Assembly: GCA_003427395.1 (NCBI GenBank)
Contig: BFEA01000047.1
Location: 446,259 to 473,601 of the forward strand
Origin: Chara braunii
Taxonomy: Eukaryota > Streptophyta > Charophyceae > Charales > Characeae
Length of the DNA: 27,343 bases
Direction: 5' to 3'
Positions 15,038 through 25,385 of this stretch are shown here, piece by piece. The translations under genes and the position numbers were made by a program. Below the pieces are notes generated by a model. The model was given only the letters and a program-made list of their open reading frames with translations. It did not search any database and was not told the origin of the DNA. Every line of letters starts with the position of its first letter. The first letter of the stretch is position 1.

Positions 15038-16870
15038 TCAAGACGGAGGGTGGGGTGGAGGATGAGATTGGGGGAGCGGAGGGGGGAATCGTGCTAGCCA
15101 TCGCACCCCAGTGGGAATGTCAGCATAGCGCACCAATCGATGGACGTGGAGGAAGTGATGATTGCAGTTGAGGAGGGAGGTGAGGTAGTATGGGTAGAGG
15201 GTGCAAAGGGTATGTAGGATGGCAGCGCGAAACTGTTCGTAGTTGTGACATGCGGGGATCGTCCTCGTAATCATGCAATAGACTTCATTGTTATTCAAGT
15301 CTCGCCATGCCACGCTGAAAAGGAGGATATGGAGGCGGAAAAAGGAGACGAGTGAGTGGGTGGTCGGGTGAGGAAATATGGTATCAAATGAGACGGGTAG
15401 CATAAAACTAGTATAACAAGGACGAAGGGAAAGGGTGCCAAGTACTGGGGAATGGTAGGCAGCCCTCCACCTGGTGGAAGGTAAGGTAGTCAAGGGGACG
15501 GTGGGATAATGATCGGGGATGTTGCCCAGTCGCCAACATATCGATGTATGCGAACTGCAGCGCGGGCGGAGGGAGAGGGAGAGGGGCTTCGGGCTCTTCT
15601 TCGGCTGGATTCCACCCCTCCGCCGCGACCATTACGTCCTTCCTATTCTACGAGTGGCTCAAGATCCTTTGTGGGTTCGTCGGGTATCAGTGGCTCCCGC
15701 TGACTGATCGATAGGCCGCTTCCCTTTCGTGTGTTCTTCCACTCGTTCTTCGGCTTCTTTTTCTGTCGCGGCGCGTTGATCTTCGGATTCCTCTTCCGAG
15801 TGCTAGCTATAATCGGGATCACTAGATCCGGATTCGGTACTTTCCTCCGCCTCGCTCTCGGTGGTAAGTACGGCCAATGATTCAACCACTTCCCATAAAT
15901 ATGGATCGATCACCTCCTTTGGATCCAGATACTTGTCCGTTGACGGATAATAACGGTTCTGATCATCGTATTCGGAGCAACGTGTCCACAATAGTTGCGG
16001 CTTCAGCGTCCGTTCAAAACTGACATGCGCAGGACTCTGATCGCTGCAGGAGATGATGTCCAGAGGCAGATCGTCGAGGAGTTGTGCAAAGGATACCGAC
16101 AACTCTCTCATATTTGGTCGAAGATGGTTAGGCCCTACCGATCCAAACAAGATTCCTAATAGCTCCCCTTCTGTGTTTGTCCTCCATGCTTGAACGATCA
16201 GCAGCTCGACCTCGTCATTAGGGACCTCCTCCTCATCTTGCTCGCCCGACTGCTGAGTTTAGTGAAACACGATCTGTAGCAGGTAGAAAATGAGTGCCAC
16301 ATATGCCTCCAACCACTCCCCCCAACTTCCGTCCTTCACAATTGGTACTAGTATCGCTTCAATCCGAAAGGATAAATGAGAATATACGGGGGACTTTCAA
16401 AATAGAGGGAAGTCCGAAGGCAAACTGAACGTGGAGAATCGGTGTTGGTTCATTGGGGCCGCACAAAGGGAATAAGCTCCAGGAGAATTATATCCGGCTC
16501 AGTACAGAGCACCCGAATCTGATTCTCGTCAATGTTGTTCGTTTGGGCGATTTGATCCCCTGGGCGTGCGAGCCTCTCCCGCCACGTGGCCACCAAATTT
16601 TCCGCCCAGGCCCCCAATTGATGAACCATGCTTGTATGAAGAACTTCGTCAAGCATGGCAAGATCCCTGCTGAACGAAACGATCACAATGATGTGGGAAA
16701 CTCTCACGGGAGAAAGTCGCAAAAAAGTCGATGCCTCGACCAATATCCTCCCTCGATTCACGTTATGGGCGAATCGGAACTCAGGCGCCACGTGTACACC
16801 GTTCGTACTGAAGAACTTTGTGAATCGAAGCAGGTTCGGGTTGTGCCGTGGATGATGTATTTGCCACAAT
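15038..16870 (-). pseudogene. decayed minus-strand open segments, family unknown (host gene or mobile-element relic)
   Basis: Successive minus-strand segments look protein-like but need frame changes or read through stops. 16869-16450 holds AWAENLVATWRERLARPGDQ. About 16350-16260 holds WGEWLEAYVALIFYLLQIVF and then a TAA. 16258-15803 holds QDEEEVPNDEVELLIVQAW, ending in an acidic run with a TAG, after which the acidic frame resumes. About 15540-15038 holds FRAAILHTLCTLYPYYLTS. Composition (Trp, Leu, acidic linkers) and lack of low complexity argue for former coding. The plus strand at 16453-16872 is also open, so the strand is not certain. I do not recognise any family. Confidence 0.35.
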
Positions 16871-17237
16871 GAAGAGAAATCCTCGTGGCATCAGCATGTG
16901 TCGCCTGAATACATGTTCTGACGGAAAACTCATGGCGATGGTCGGGAAGGAGAGGGTAATGTTCTTAGAGAGAGAGAAAGAAGAGATTCAAGATCCTCGC
17001 TATCCTACTCGGAGGGCAGGGGTGAGTAAGGAGATGAGGTAGGAGGGAAGGTAGATAAGGGATGAAGATAGGAGACGTGGCGGATGATCGTCCGTGTTGA
17101 TCGATAGCCCAAGACTTCGGGCGCGAGGAGAGATGGTTAATGGGAGCCTTATTTTTCATCGAATATATGACGAAATGCTTGTTATATATGATACACCGAC
17201 ACTAAAGTCACAATTTTCAGGGTTTTACACTTCAGTG

Positions 17238-20200
17238 TTTTACTTAGTGTATTTTCTACTCATACATTATTATGTCTCGATTCGCTTTCGGTGTTTTGGT
17301 ACCGAAAACCCACTTCGGGATTTCGGTGTTTGACTTAGTCTATTTTCTACATCTTAATCATTATATCCCGATGCGCTTTCGGTGCTTCGGTACCGAAAAC
17401 GCACTTCGGGATTTCGATGTTTTACGTAGTGTAATTTCTACTCATACATTATTATATCCCTATGCGCTTTCGGTGTTTCGGTACCGAAAACGCACTTCGG
17501 CATTCTGGTGTTTGACTTACTCTATTTTCTACATCAGGATCATTATATCTTGATGCGTTTTCAGTGCTTCGGTACCGAAAACGCACTTCGGGATTTCGGT
17601 GTTTTACTTAGTGTATTTTCTACTCATACATTATTACATCCCGATGCGCTTTCAGTGTTTCGGTACCGAAAACGCACTTCGGGATTTCGGTGTCTTACTT
17701 AGTCTATTTTCTACATCTTGATCATTGTATCCCGATGTGTTTTTGGTGTTTCAGTACCGAAAATGCACCTCAGGATTTTGGTGTTTTACTTAGTGTGTTT
17801 TCTACTCATACATTATTATATCCCGATGCGTTTTCGGTCTTTCGGTACCGAAAACACACTTCGAGATTTCGGTGTTTTACTTAGTGTGTTTTCTACTCAT
17901 ACATTATTCTATCTCGATGCACTTTCGATGTTTCGGTACTGAAAACGCACTTCGGGATTTCGGTGTTTGACTTAGTCTATTTTCTACATCTTGATCATTA
18001 TATCCCGATGCGCTTTCGGTGCTTCGGTACCGAAAATGCACTTCGGGATTTCGATGTTTTACTTAGTGTGTTTTCTACTCATACATTATTATATCTCGAT
18101 GCGCTTTCGGTGTTTCGGTACCGAAAACGCACTTCGGGATTTCGGTGTTTGACTTAGTCTATTTTCTACATCTTGATGATTATATCCCGATGCGCTTTTG
18201 GTGCTTCGGTACCGAAAACGCACTTCAGGATTTCGGTGTTTTACTTAGTGTATTTCTTACTCACACATTACTATATCCCGATGCGGTTTCGGTGTTTCGG
18301 TACCCAAAACGCACTTCGGGATTTCGGTGTTTGACTTAGTCTATTTTTTACATCTTGATCATTATATCCCGATGCGTTTTTGGTGTTTCGGTACCGAGAA
18401 CACACTTCGGGATTTCAGTGTTTTACTTAGTGTATTTTCTACTCATACATTATTATATCCCGATGCGCTCTCGGTGTTTCGGTACCAAAAACACCTTTCG
18501 GGATTTCGGTGTTTTACTTAGTGTATTTTCTACTCATACATTATTGAATTCCGATTCGCTTTCGGTGTTTCGGTACCAAAAACGCACGTTCGGGATTTCG
18601 GTGTTTGACTTAGTTTATTTTGTACATCTTGATCATTATATCCCGATGCGCTTTCAGTGCTTCGGTACCGAAAACACACTTCGGGATTTCGGTGTTTTAC
18701 TTAGTGTATTTTCTACTCATACATTATTATATCCTGATGCGCTTTCGGTGCTTCGGTACCGAAAACGCACTTCGGGATTTCGGTGTTTTATTTAGTGTAT
18801 TTTCTACTTATACATTATTATATCCCGATGCGCTTTTGGTGTTTCGGTACCGAAAACGCACTTCGGGATTTCAGTGCTTGACTTAGTATGTTTTCTAAAT
18901 CTTGATCATTATATCCCGATGCGTTTTCGGTGTTTCGGTACCGAAAACGCACTTCCGGATTTCGGTGTTTTAGTTAGTGTATTTTTTACTCATACATTAT
19001 TATATCCCGATGCTTTTTCGGTGTTTCGGTACCGAAAACACACTTCGGGATTTCGGTGTTCTACTTACTGTATTTTCTACTCATACATTATTATATCCCG
19101 ATGCGCTTTCGGTGTTTCGGTACCGAAAACACACTTCGGGATTTCGGTGTTTTACTTAGTGTATTTTGTACTCATACATTATTATATCCCGATGCGCTTT
19201 CGGTGTTTCGGTACTGAAAACGAATTTCGGGATTTCGGTGGTGACTTAGTCTATTTTCCACATCTTGATCATTATATCCCGATGTGCTTTCGGTGCTTCG
19301 GTACCGAAACCGCACTTCGGGATTTCGGTGTTTTACTCAGTGTATTTCTTACTCACACATTATTATATCCCGATGCGCTTTTGGTGTTTCGGTACCGAAA
19401 ATGCACTTCAGGATTTCGGTGTTTGACTTAGTCTATTTTCTACATCTTGATCATTATATCCCGATGCGTTTTCGGTGTTTCGGTACCGAAAACACACTTC
19501 GAGATTTCAGTGTTTTACTTAGTGTATTTTCTACTCATACATTATTATATGCGCTCTCGGTGTTTCGGTACTGAAAACGCACTTTGGGATTTCAGTGTTT
19601 TACTTAGTGTATTTTCTACTCTTACATTAATATACTCCGATTCGCTTTCGGCGTTTCAGAATCGAAAACGCACTTCGAGATTTCGGTGTTTTACTTAGTT
19701 TATTTTCTACTTCTTGATCATTATATCTCGATGCGTTTTCGGTGTTTCGGTACCGAAAACGAGCTTCGGGATTTCGGTGTTTTATTTGGTGTATTTTCTA
19801 CTCATACATTATTATATCCCGATGCACTTTCGGTGCTTCGGTACCGAAAACACACTTCGGGATTTCGATGTTTTACTTGGTGTATTTTCTACTTATACAT
19901 TATTGTATCCCGATGCGCTTTCGTTGTTTCGATACCGAAAACGCACGTTCGGGATTTCGGTGTTTGACTTAGTTTATTTTCTACATCTTGATCATTATAT
20001 CCCGATGCGCTTTCAGTGCTTCGGTACCGAAAACACACTTCGGGATTTCGATGTTTTACTTAGTGTATTTTCTACTCATACATTATTATATCCCGATGCG
20101 CTTTCGGTGGTTCGGTATCGAAAACGCACTTCGGAATTTCGGTGTTTGACTTAGTCTATTTTCTACATCTTGATTATTATATCCTGATGAGCTTTCGGTG

Positions 20201-20395
20201 CTTCAGTACCGGAAACGCACTTCGGGATTTCGGTGTTTTACTTAATTGTATTTTCTACTCATACATTATTATATCCCGATGTGCTTTCGCTGTTTCGGTA
20301 CCGAAAACACACTTCAGGATTTTGGTGTCTTAGTTGGTGTATTTTCTACTCATACATTATTATATCTCGATGCGCTTTCGGCGTTTCGGTACCCA
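17238..20395. repeat. 91-bp satellite array, about 35 monomers of two subtypes
   Basis: GGTACC recurs every 91 bp (17298, 17389, 17480, 17571 and so on; a few 90- and 92-bp steps) inside the palindrome TTTCGGTACCGAAA. All monomers share CATTATTATATCCCGATGCG-like and CACTTCGGGATTTCGGTG blocks. Subtype A has GACTTAGTCTATTTTCTACA then TCTTGATCATTATATCCC; subtype B has TTACTTAGTGTATTTTCTAC then TCATACATTATTATATCC. The order is mostly ABAB with ABB triplets. Both array ends lie inside the window, with simple flanks. The long plus-strand open frames across it are products of the repeat. Confidence 0.95.
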
Positions 20396-20540
20396 TGCTT
20401 GTTTTTTCTTTTTTTATTCGGCATTGGAACAAATTGAAAATTATTTCGAGAACAGATCCCGATGTGTAGTAAAAAAAAAATAAAAAAAAATAAAAAAATA
20501 AATCCTAAGCTACAGGAGTGGTCGGGGGTCACTTGGCCGT

Positions 20541-20665
20541 CTGGGCCAAAAAGAATTAAATAAATAAATAAATAAATTGGTGAAAAATTTCGATTGGACC
20601 CTGAGGCAAAAGTTGTTCAGTTTGTTTTTCTGCGTAACATAGTTTTTGCACGAGCTGCACGGGCA
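20541..20665 (+). repeat. AT-rich dispersed repeat, copy I
   Basis: GGGCCAAAAAGAATTAAATA, a (TAAA)n tract, then CCCTGAGGCAAAAGTTGTTC and TTTCTGCGTAACATAGTTTT. It is shared with 21984-22132 and, inverted, with 22721-22856. Confidence 0.65.
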
Positions 20666-21434
20666 AATCACCCTGGACCCGGGCGGCCCGGCTGGTAGCC
20701 TAGAAAAATTTCTGAAAAAAAAAAAAGTAAAAGATTAAAGATGGAAGTGGAAAATTAAAATAAAAAACAGAGGGGAATTAAAAAAAAAAAACAAATCTGG
20801 AATCAAATAAAAAAGGTGGGGAAAAACTATGTAAAATTTTAGGCTACCAGAGTGCCCCGGAACCACTTGTGTGAGGAATGAGCCCTCACGGGGCCTAACC
20901 AACGTCCACATGTACTGGGCATAGGCCCCCAGCAAGCCTCGTGCCCGCCCTAAGTGAAGGCGGGCCTGTATATCGACGAGAGGCCCTGTAGACCCCATTT
21001 CACAAAAGCAGCGTCATACAGTTTACCCACGCCAGTTGGTTGGGGCACGCACAAGTGCTAAGACGCAGCAACTGTTTGAGGCCCAGGGCCTCGAATGACA
21101 GTTAGGCCCTGGGCATGTAAGTGTGAGGCCAATAATGCACGGTGAAGCATGGGCTGAAAATGCCAATTGGAAACCGGATCACGATCTGAATCTGGGCAGG
21201 GGCCTGGAAGAAAGAGGCACAACTGCCTGGCCTGGGCCCCGATCTGCATTGGGCCTGGGCGCGCATCCGGGGGCCCAGGCACACGGCCAGGGAGGACTGC
21301 CCACGTTTGCAACTGGATATAGGGAGGGGTAGCAAGGGGCAAAGGATCTTGGCTCACTTTGAGCAACGAGGCAACGCTGCTGCAGCGCGAGGTGAAGCGT
21401 AGAGCAGCGCTGGCTGGCAACGCGGAAGGCCATA
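20666..21434. other. noncoding stretch, G-rich in its right half
   Basis: A-rich at 20710-20830. A perfect 7-bp stem hairpin GCCCGCC/GGCGGGC lies at 20943-20965. CCTGGGC/GCCCAGG and many GGCCT/GGGCC words occur at 21060-21330. No gene is supported. Confidence 0.5.
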
Positions 21435-21437
21435 GCT

Positions 21438-21533
21438 GGCGCTGGGCGCTAGTGCAGGGCGCAGGGCGCTAGGCGCAACAAGGCGCAGGGCTCATGACGC
21501 TGGGCGCAGCAAGGCGCAGGGCGCGCGTGGCGC
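21438..21533. repeat. GGCGC cluster
   Basis: Ten GGCGC pentamers in 96 bp, arranged as AGGGCGC, TGGGCGC and CAAGGCGC variants, flanked on both sides by CATAGC. Confidence 0.8.
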
Positions 21534-21539
21534 AAACAG

Positions 21540-21980
21540 CCATAGCCAGGTTGTCTGGTGCAGTGTAGGGGAAGTGTGGCGAGGAGGTCTTCGGTTGAGA
21601 GGACGTGAGACGTGGGTAGTCAGGGAAGAGGGAGAGAGAAGCGGCTTACCTGGTGGCGAAGAAGTCTGCATCCGGTGTTGACGTCATCGCTGTTGGTGGT
21701 CAAGTCTTCCAATTGCTTCAAGCTATAGAGTAGGCTAGTGATAGGTGTAGGTAGGAGCGTCAGACTCTGTTCATGTGAGATATCGACATTGGTGATGCTG
21801 TTGGTGTAGCCCAATTGGGCAGAGGACATTAACTTGCTACTCTGGTGTTTGACTCTCTTTTGGATGATTCTTGGTGTTCAGCGCTATCTGCTCTCACTGT
21901 GACTACATGATCTGCAGCGTGTTTTATCAATTGTGAATTCCATGCTTTGTCGATCTTTCATGTTCCTTGCACTTGCCCCG
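21540..21980. other. stretch without a supported gene
   Basis: Mixed-composition sequence with only short open frames. Nothing recognisable. Confidence 0.4.
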
Positions 21981-21983
21981 CCG

Positions 21984-22132
21984 GGCCAAAAAAAAATAAA
22001 AATAAAGAAAGAAAAAAAATAGTTTTTTAACTTTATTTTTATCTTTTATTTTTGGTAAAGAATTTGGATGTGACTCTGAAGCAAAAGCTGTTCAATTTCT
22101 TTTTCTGCATAACATAGTTTTTTTGCAGATTT
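21984..22132 (+). repeat. AT-rich dispersed repeat, copy II
   Basis: GGGCCAAAAAAAAATAAAAA, then GAATTTGGATGTGACTCTGA, AGCAAAAGCTGTTCAATTTC and TTTTTCTGCATAACATAGTT, in the same order as copy I. Confidence 0.65.
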
Positions 22133-22426
22133 TTTCGATTTTTTATAGCAGCTATAGGTCCAGTAACAGCAGCAGCTTCAGTAGTAGGTGCAACAGCTGT
22201 GGCATTCACTGCCACAACCATTACTGTTGCTGCTTCTACGTTCTAAGCAGTGTTGGATACCTCGATGGTTGCCAATGGCGCTCCTTGACTGATCGGGTGG
22301 CCGAGACCTACAGGTCAGGTGTCGATGGGACTCCAAAAAAAAAAAAAAAAAAAAAAAAAACTGGGACTCAGAGAGGGGGGCAGGGAACGCTTCTGCTCAC
22401 TGGTAGTATCTCGAAAGTCCAACGTC

Positions 22427-22607
22427 GGAGATTGAGGGTCCGCATCTCTTGATCCGGAAAAGCGGGCAAACTATGTAATTAGGGAAGGAGAAGCCATGTA
22501 AGGGAGGTCCTTCTCCGTGCGTGGACGGTCCAAGAGATGTGGGCCCTCAATCTCCCGGAAAAGCACCTCCCTTACATGGCTCCTCCTTCCCTAATTACAT
22601 ATAGTTT
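22427..22607. repeat. two interleaved inverted repeats (A-B-A'-B')
   Basis: Arm A (22427-22455) pairs with A' (22527-22555) at 25 of 29 positions. Arm B (22468-22508) pairs with B' (22565-22607) along about 41 bp with few mismatches. CCGGAAAAGC follows both A and A' as a direct repeat. The B arms share CTTCCCTAATTACAT with the repeats at 22930-23880. Confidence 0.85.
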
Positions 22608-22720
22608 ACCCCGGTGATACCAACCGGGCTGCCCGGGCCACCTTAGTTGTCGGGGCGGCCAGGCTGGGCAAGGGAAGGTCCCAGTAAAAAAAAAACGAAA
22701 AATCCAAAAAATCCCCCAAA

Positions 22721-22856
22721 AAAACTATATTGTGCAGAAAAATAAACTGAACAACGTCTGCCCCAGTTTCAGATCAAAATTCTTTCCCAAATTTAAAATC
22801 AAAACTAGATTTATTTTTTTTTTTTAATTCATTTTTGGCCCTGCTGAGCAAGTGGT
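22721..22856 (-). repeat. AT-rich dispersed repeat, copy III (inverted)
   Basis: On the minus strand: GGGCCAAAAATGAATTAAAA, then AAAGAATTTTGATCTGAAAC, GTTGTTCAGTTTATTTTTCT and GCACAATATAGTTTTTT, matching copies I and II in order. Confidence 0.65.
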
Positions 22857-22869
22857 CCCTGGCCCTATA

Positions 22870-23880
22870 GTAACTAGGTCTATCCTGAGGACCGTCCTTC
22901 CGTTCTCTGGAGGACCCTGAACACGCACCTCCCTCACATGGCCTCGCCTTCCCTAATTACATAAGTCTGTCTGAGGACCCTCCTCCCTCACTTACATGGC
23001 CTCTCCTTCCCTAATTACATAAGCCTGTCTGAGGACCCTCGCTCCACTCTCTGGAGGGGTCTGGACACACTTGAATTTAGTCTAGTTCTCCCTGAGGACC
23101 CTCCATCCATTCTCCCGAGGACCCTCCGTCCATTCTCCCAAGGATGAGGACCCCTTCTCCCTGAGGACCCTCCATCCATTCTCCCGAGGACCCTCCGTCC
23201 ATTCTCCCAAGGATGAGGACCCTCCGTCCATTCTCCCAAGGACCCTCCATTCTGAGGCCTAATTACATAAGCCTGTCTGAGGACCCTCGCTCCACTCTCT
23301 GGAGGGGTCTGGACACACTTGAATTTAGTCTAGTTCTCCATGATGACCCTCCATCCATTCTCCCGAGCACCCTCCATCCTGAGGACCCTCCGTCCATTCT
23401 CCCAAGGATGAGGACCCTCCATCCATTCTCCCAAGGACCCTCCATTCTGAGGACCCTCCATCCATTCACCCAAGGACCCTCCATTCTGAGGACCCTCCGT
23501 CCATAAATCTCCCGCGCCTCTGAGCATACTCGAATTTAAACCACCAGTACTTCCCAAAGGTGTGCCCGGTAACAAGCCACGATTGTAGGAAACGTAGGGT
23601 CACTACAGGAGCACCCAAATTCATCCAAGTAGAAACGTTTCTACTCTATTTTTTTCGACGGCCGATAGCTGGGCTAAGAACTGGTGGTTTAACTGCCTCC
23701 CTTACATGCCCTCTCCTTCCCTAATGACATAGTCTAGCATGAGGACTCTCCTCTCCTTCCCTATCGACATAGTCCATGGTGAGGACCCTCCCTCTGTTCT
23801 CTGGAGGCCTCTGAACACACTTAGTCTATCATGAGGACCCTTTGTTCTCTCCTTCCCTAATAACATAGTCTATCATGANA
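22870..23880. repeat. GAGGACCCTC minisatellite domain
   Basis: Built of TCCTTCCCTAATTACATA and GAGGACCCTCCATCCATTCT words. The dense core at 23090-23505 alternates CTCCATCCATTCTCCC with GAGGACCC. A 248-bp duplication is visible (23011-23100 against 23259-23348). Copies after 23690 are more diverged. One N lies at 23879. The minus-strand open frames across it are repeat products. Confidence 0.85.
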
Positions 23881-24296
23881 CCCTCTTCTATCCCCAAAAG
23901 TTTCTCAACGGATTTGGGTTGTACTCAGCAAGTGCAGTTCAGACCCCAATGCAGGGATAATGATGGAAAGAGAGATACAAATTTTTAAATTGTATCACAC
24001 ATTGAGAAGCCAGAAGTCTCACAGAAAATCAGAAAGCAGTATTGCACTCAAAATTACCAGCAGAAAGACCAACAATGAATGCAAATGACAATGTAGCGCA
24101 ATCTCGCCACCATCACCAAAGTATCCAAGTCGCATATCCAATTGGCGATCAGCACCCAGCCTACTACTGGAACAGATACTAACTAGCCTACTCTACTATG
24201 TGACTGTGATACAAATCTGGACAAAACAGCTCTTGAAGTCGAAGTATGCAATGAAGCCGCCCAACATGCAGACCTCCAACCAGGCCTCATCTGACC

Positions 24297-24350
<54 letters not shown>
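24297..24350. repeat. (CT)n microsatellite
   Basis: CT dinucleotides with one TTT interruption. Confidence 0.93.
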
Positions 24351-24354
<4 letters not shown>

Positions 24355-24826
24355 CCGCCAAGGAACTACCACCGTCTCTCACCTACCTCGAGGCCAGCCT
24401 GGTCATGGCTGCCTCGAGCCTCTCTCGTCGCCTCTCTCTCTGCTGCCCGCTAGCGCTGCCCGTGAGCGCTCTTGCAGCAATGCAACACAACAGCATGCTG
24501 CAAATGCCTGTTGGCCAGAATGCCCTGCCTCGAGGGCAGCACCTTCAGCCGTTTGTTGACTCGTGCATCATGAAACATCCATGAAGCAAAAACTCGTCAA
24601 GAATTTTCAATTGTTGCGAGAGGAGACATACCTGTCATATAGACACATAACAAGTGAAACAAAAAAAACCATGCATATTAGTCCGTAATATGATAGATTA
24701 TTCAAAACACAAAGGTACGAAAGCAAAGTGCTGACAAAGGATAAAAATCGAAAATGATACATAAAAAAATGAGCGACAAGTTGTATGTGATTGACATTTA
24801 TGCAAGGGTTCAGAATCTCAGCAATA

Positions 24827-25046
24827 TCAGGAAAAAGTGTTGCACTTGCTAAAGTGAAGATGGACCTTGCAAAATGAGCCCCGACCTTGGTACAACCCAA
24901 TGTTAGCAGAAATGTTGCCACGGTTTTCTGCTGCAAAGACAATATCTTCAGCTAACAGCAAGGATCAACGTCTGGGTTAGAAATCTTACCATCCGGAAAC
25001 AGGTTGAAACACCGACCATGAACAATGACTTTCATCGAAACATAAT
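24827..25046 (-). CDS. candidate two-exon 3' end of an unrecognised gene
   Basis: A 57-nt candidate exon (24990-25046) has the acceptor GATGGACAG and donor G|GTAAGA and reads YVSMKVIVHGRCFNLFPD. A second (24827-24930) has the acceptor GTCTTTGCAG and continues in phase as AENRGNISANIGLYQGRG, ending at a TGA (24827-24829). The matching phase and good splice sites are the support. A competing 111-codon open frame covers part of the same strand (24607-24942), so the model is uncertain. Family not recognised. Confidence 0.3.
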
Positions 25047-25213
25047 CTGTCCATCACAAGAAAAGAGATGAGAAAGGAATAATAAATAGTAAGAAATTAG
25101 TACAAGTGAAACAATCAACAAAATTGACAAAACATAGAATCCTCATGGAGCAAGTACTTCAATAGGAAAATAACAATCAACCCCNCTACAGTATTCCTCA
25201 GCGAGGACCAACN

Positions 25214-25385
25214 CCCCCCCCCCCTCTAAGGTTTCGAACGTTTTTTTCCTCGGACTGATCATAAAAGGATCCCTTTGGGCCATTTGAAAAAGAAGATGCA
25301 CAACCAATTTCGACAACACCAACACCACCCTTGACAACACTCTCATCAGCATCAAACAAACTATATAGACAGAGATCCAACCTCT
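25214..25385 (-). CDS. candidate internal exon, interrupted by assembly N bases
   Basis: After a pyrimidine-rich acceptor (TTTGTTCCAG) the minus strand reads RLDLCLYSLFDADESVVKGG and on through a Ser/Gly-rich segment to a G run containing an N (25213). A second N is at 25185. Beyond them a different frame reads LVLAEEYC. A homopolymer length error would join the two frames. It may belong to the same gene as 24827-25046. Family not recognised. Confidence 0.3.

Noticed and set aside
17272-20469. Many plus-strand open frames in the satellite
   Set aside because: Same peptide repeated in step with the 91-bp monomer; no start context, introns or domain.
22137-22245. Hydrophobic Ala/Thr/Val-rich open segment after a TTTTTTTGCAG
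   Set aside because: It overlaps the end of an AT-rich repeat; no companion exon or homologue recognised.
22327-22370. TGGGACTC on both sides of a 26-base A run, resembling a target-site duplication
   Set aside because: The duplication directly abuts the A run on both sides, leaving no inserted body; slippage is simpler.
23015-23575. Open frames reading EGPWENGWRV-like repeats
   Set aside because: Translation of the GAGGACCC minisatellite.
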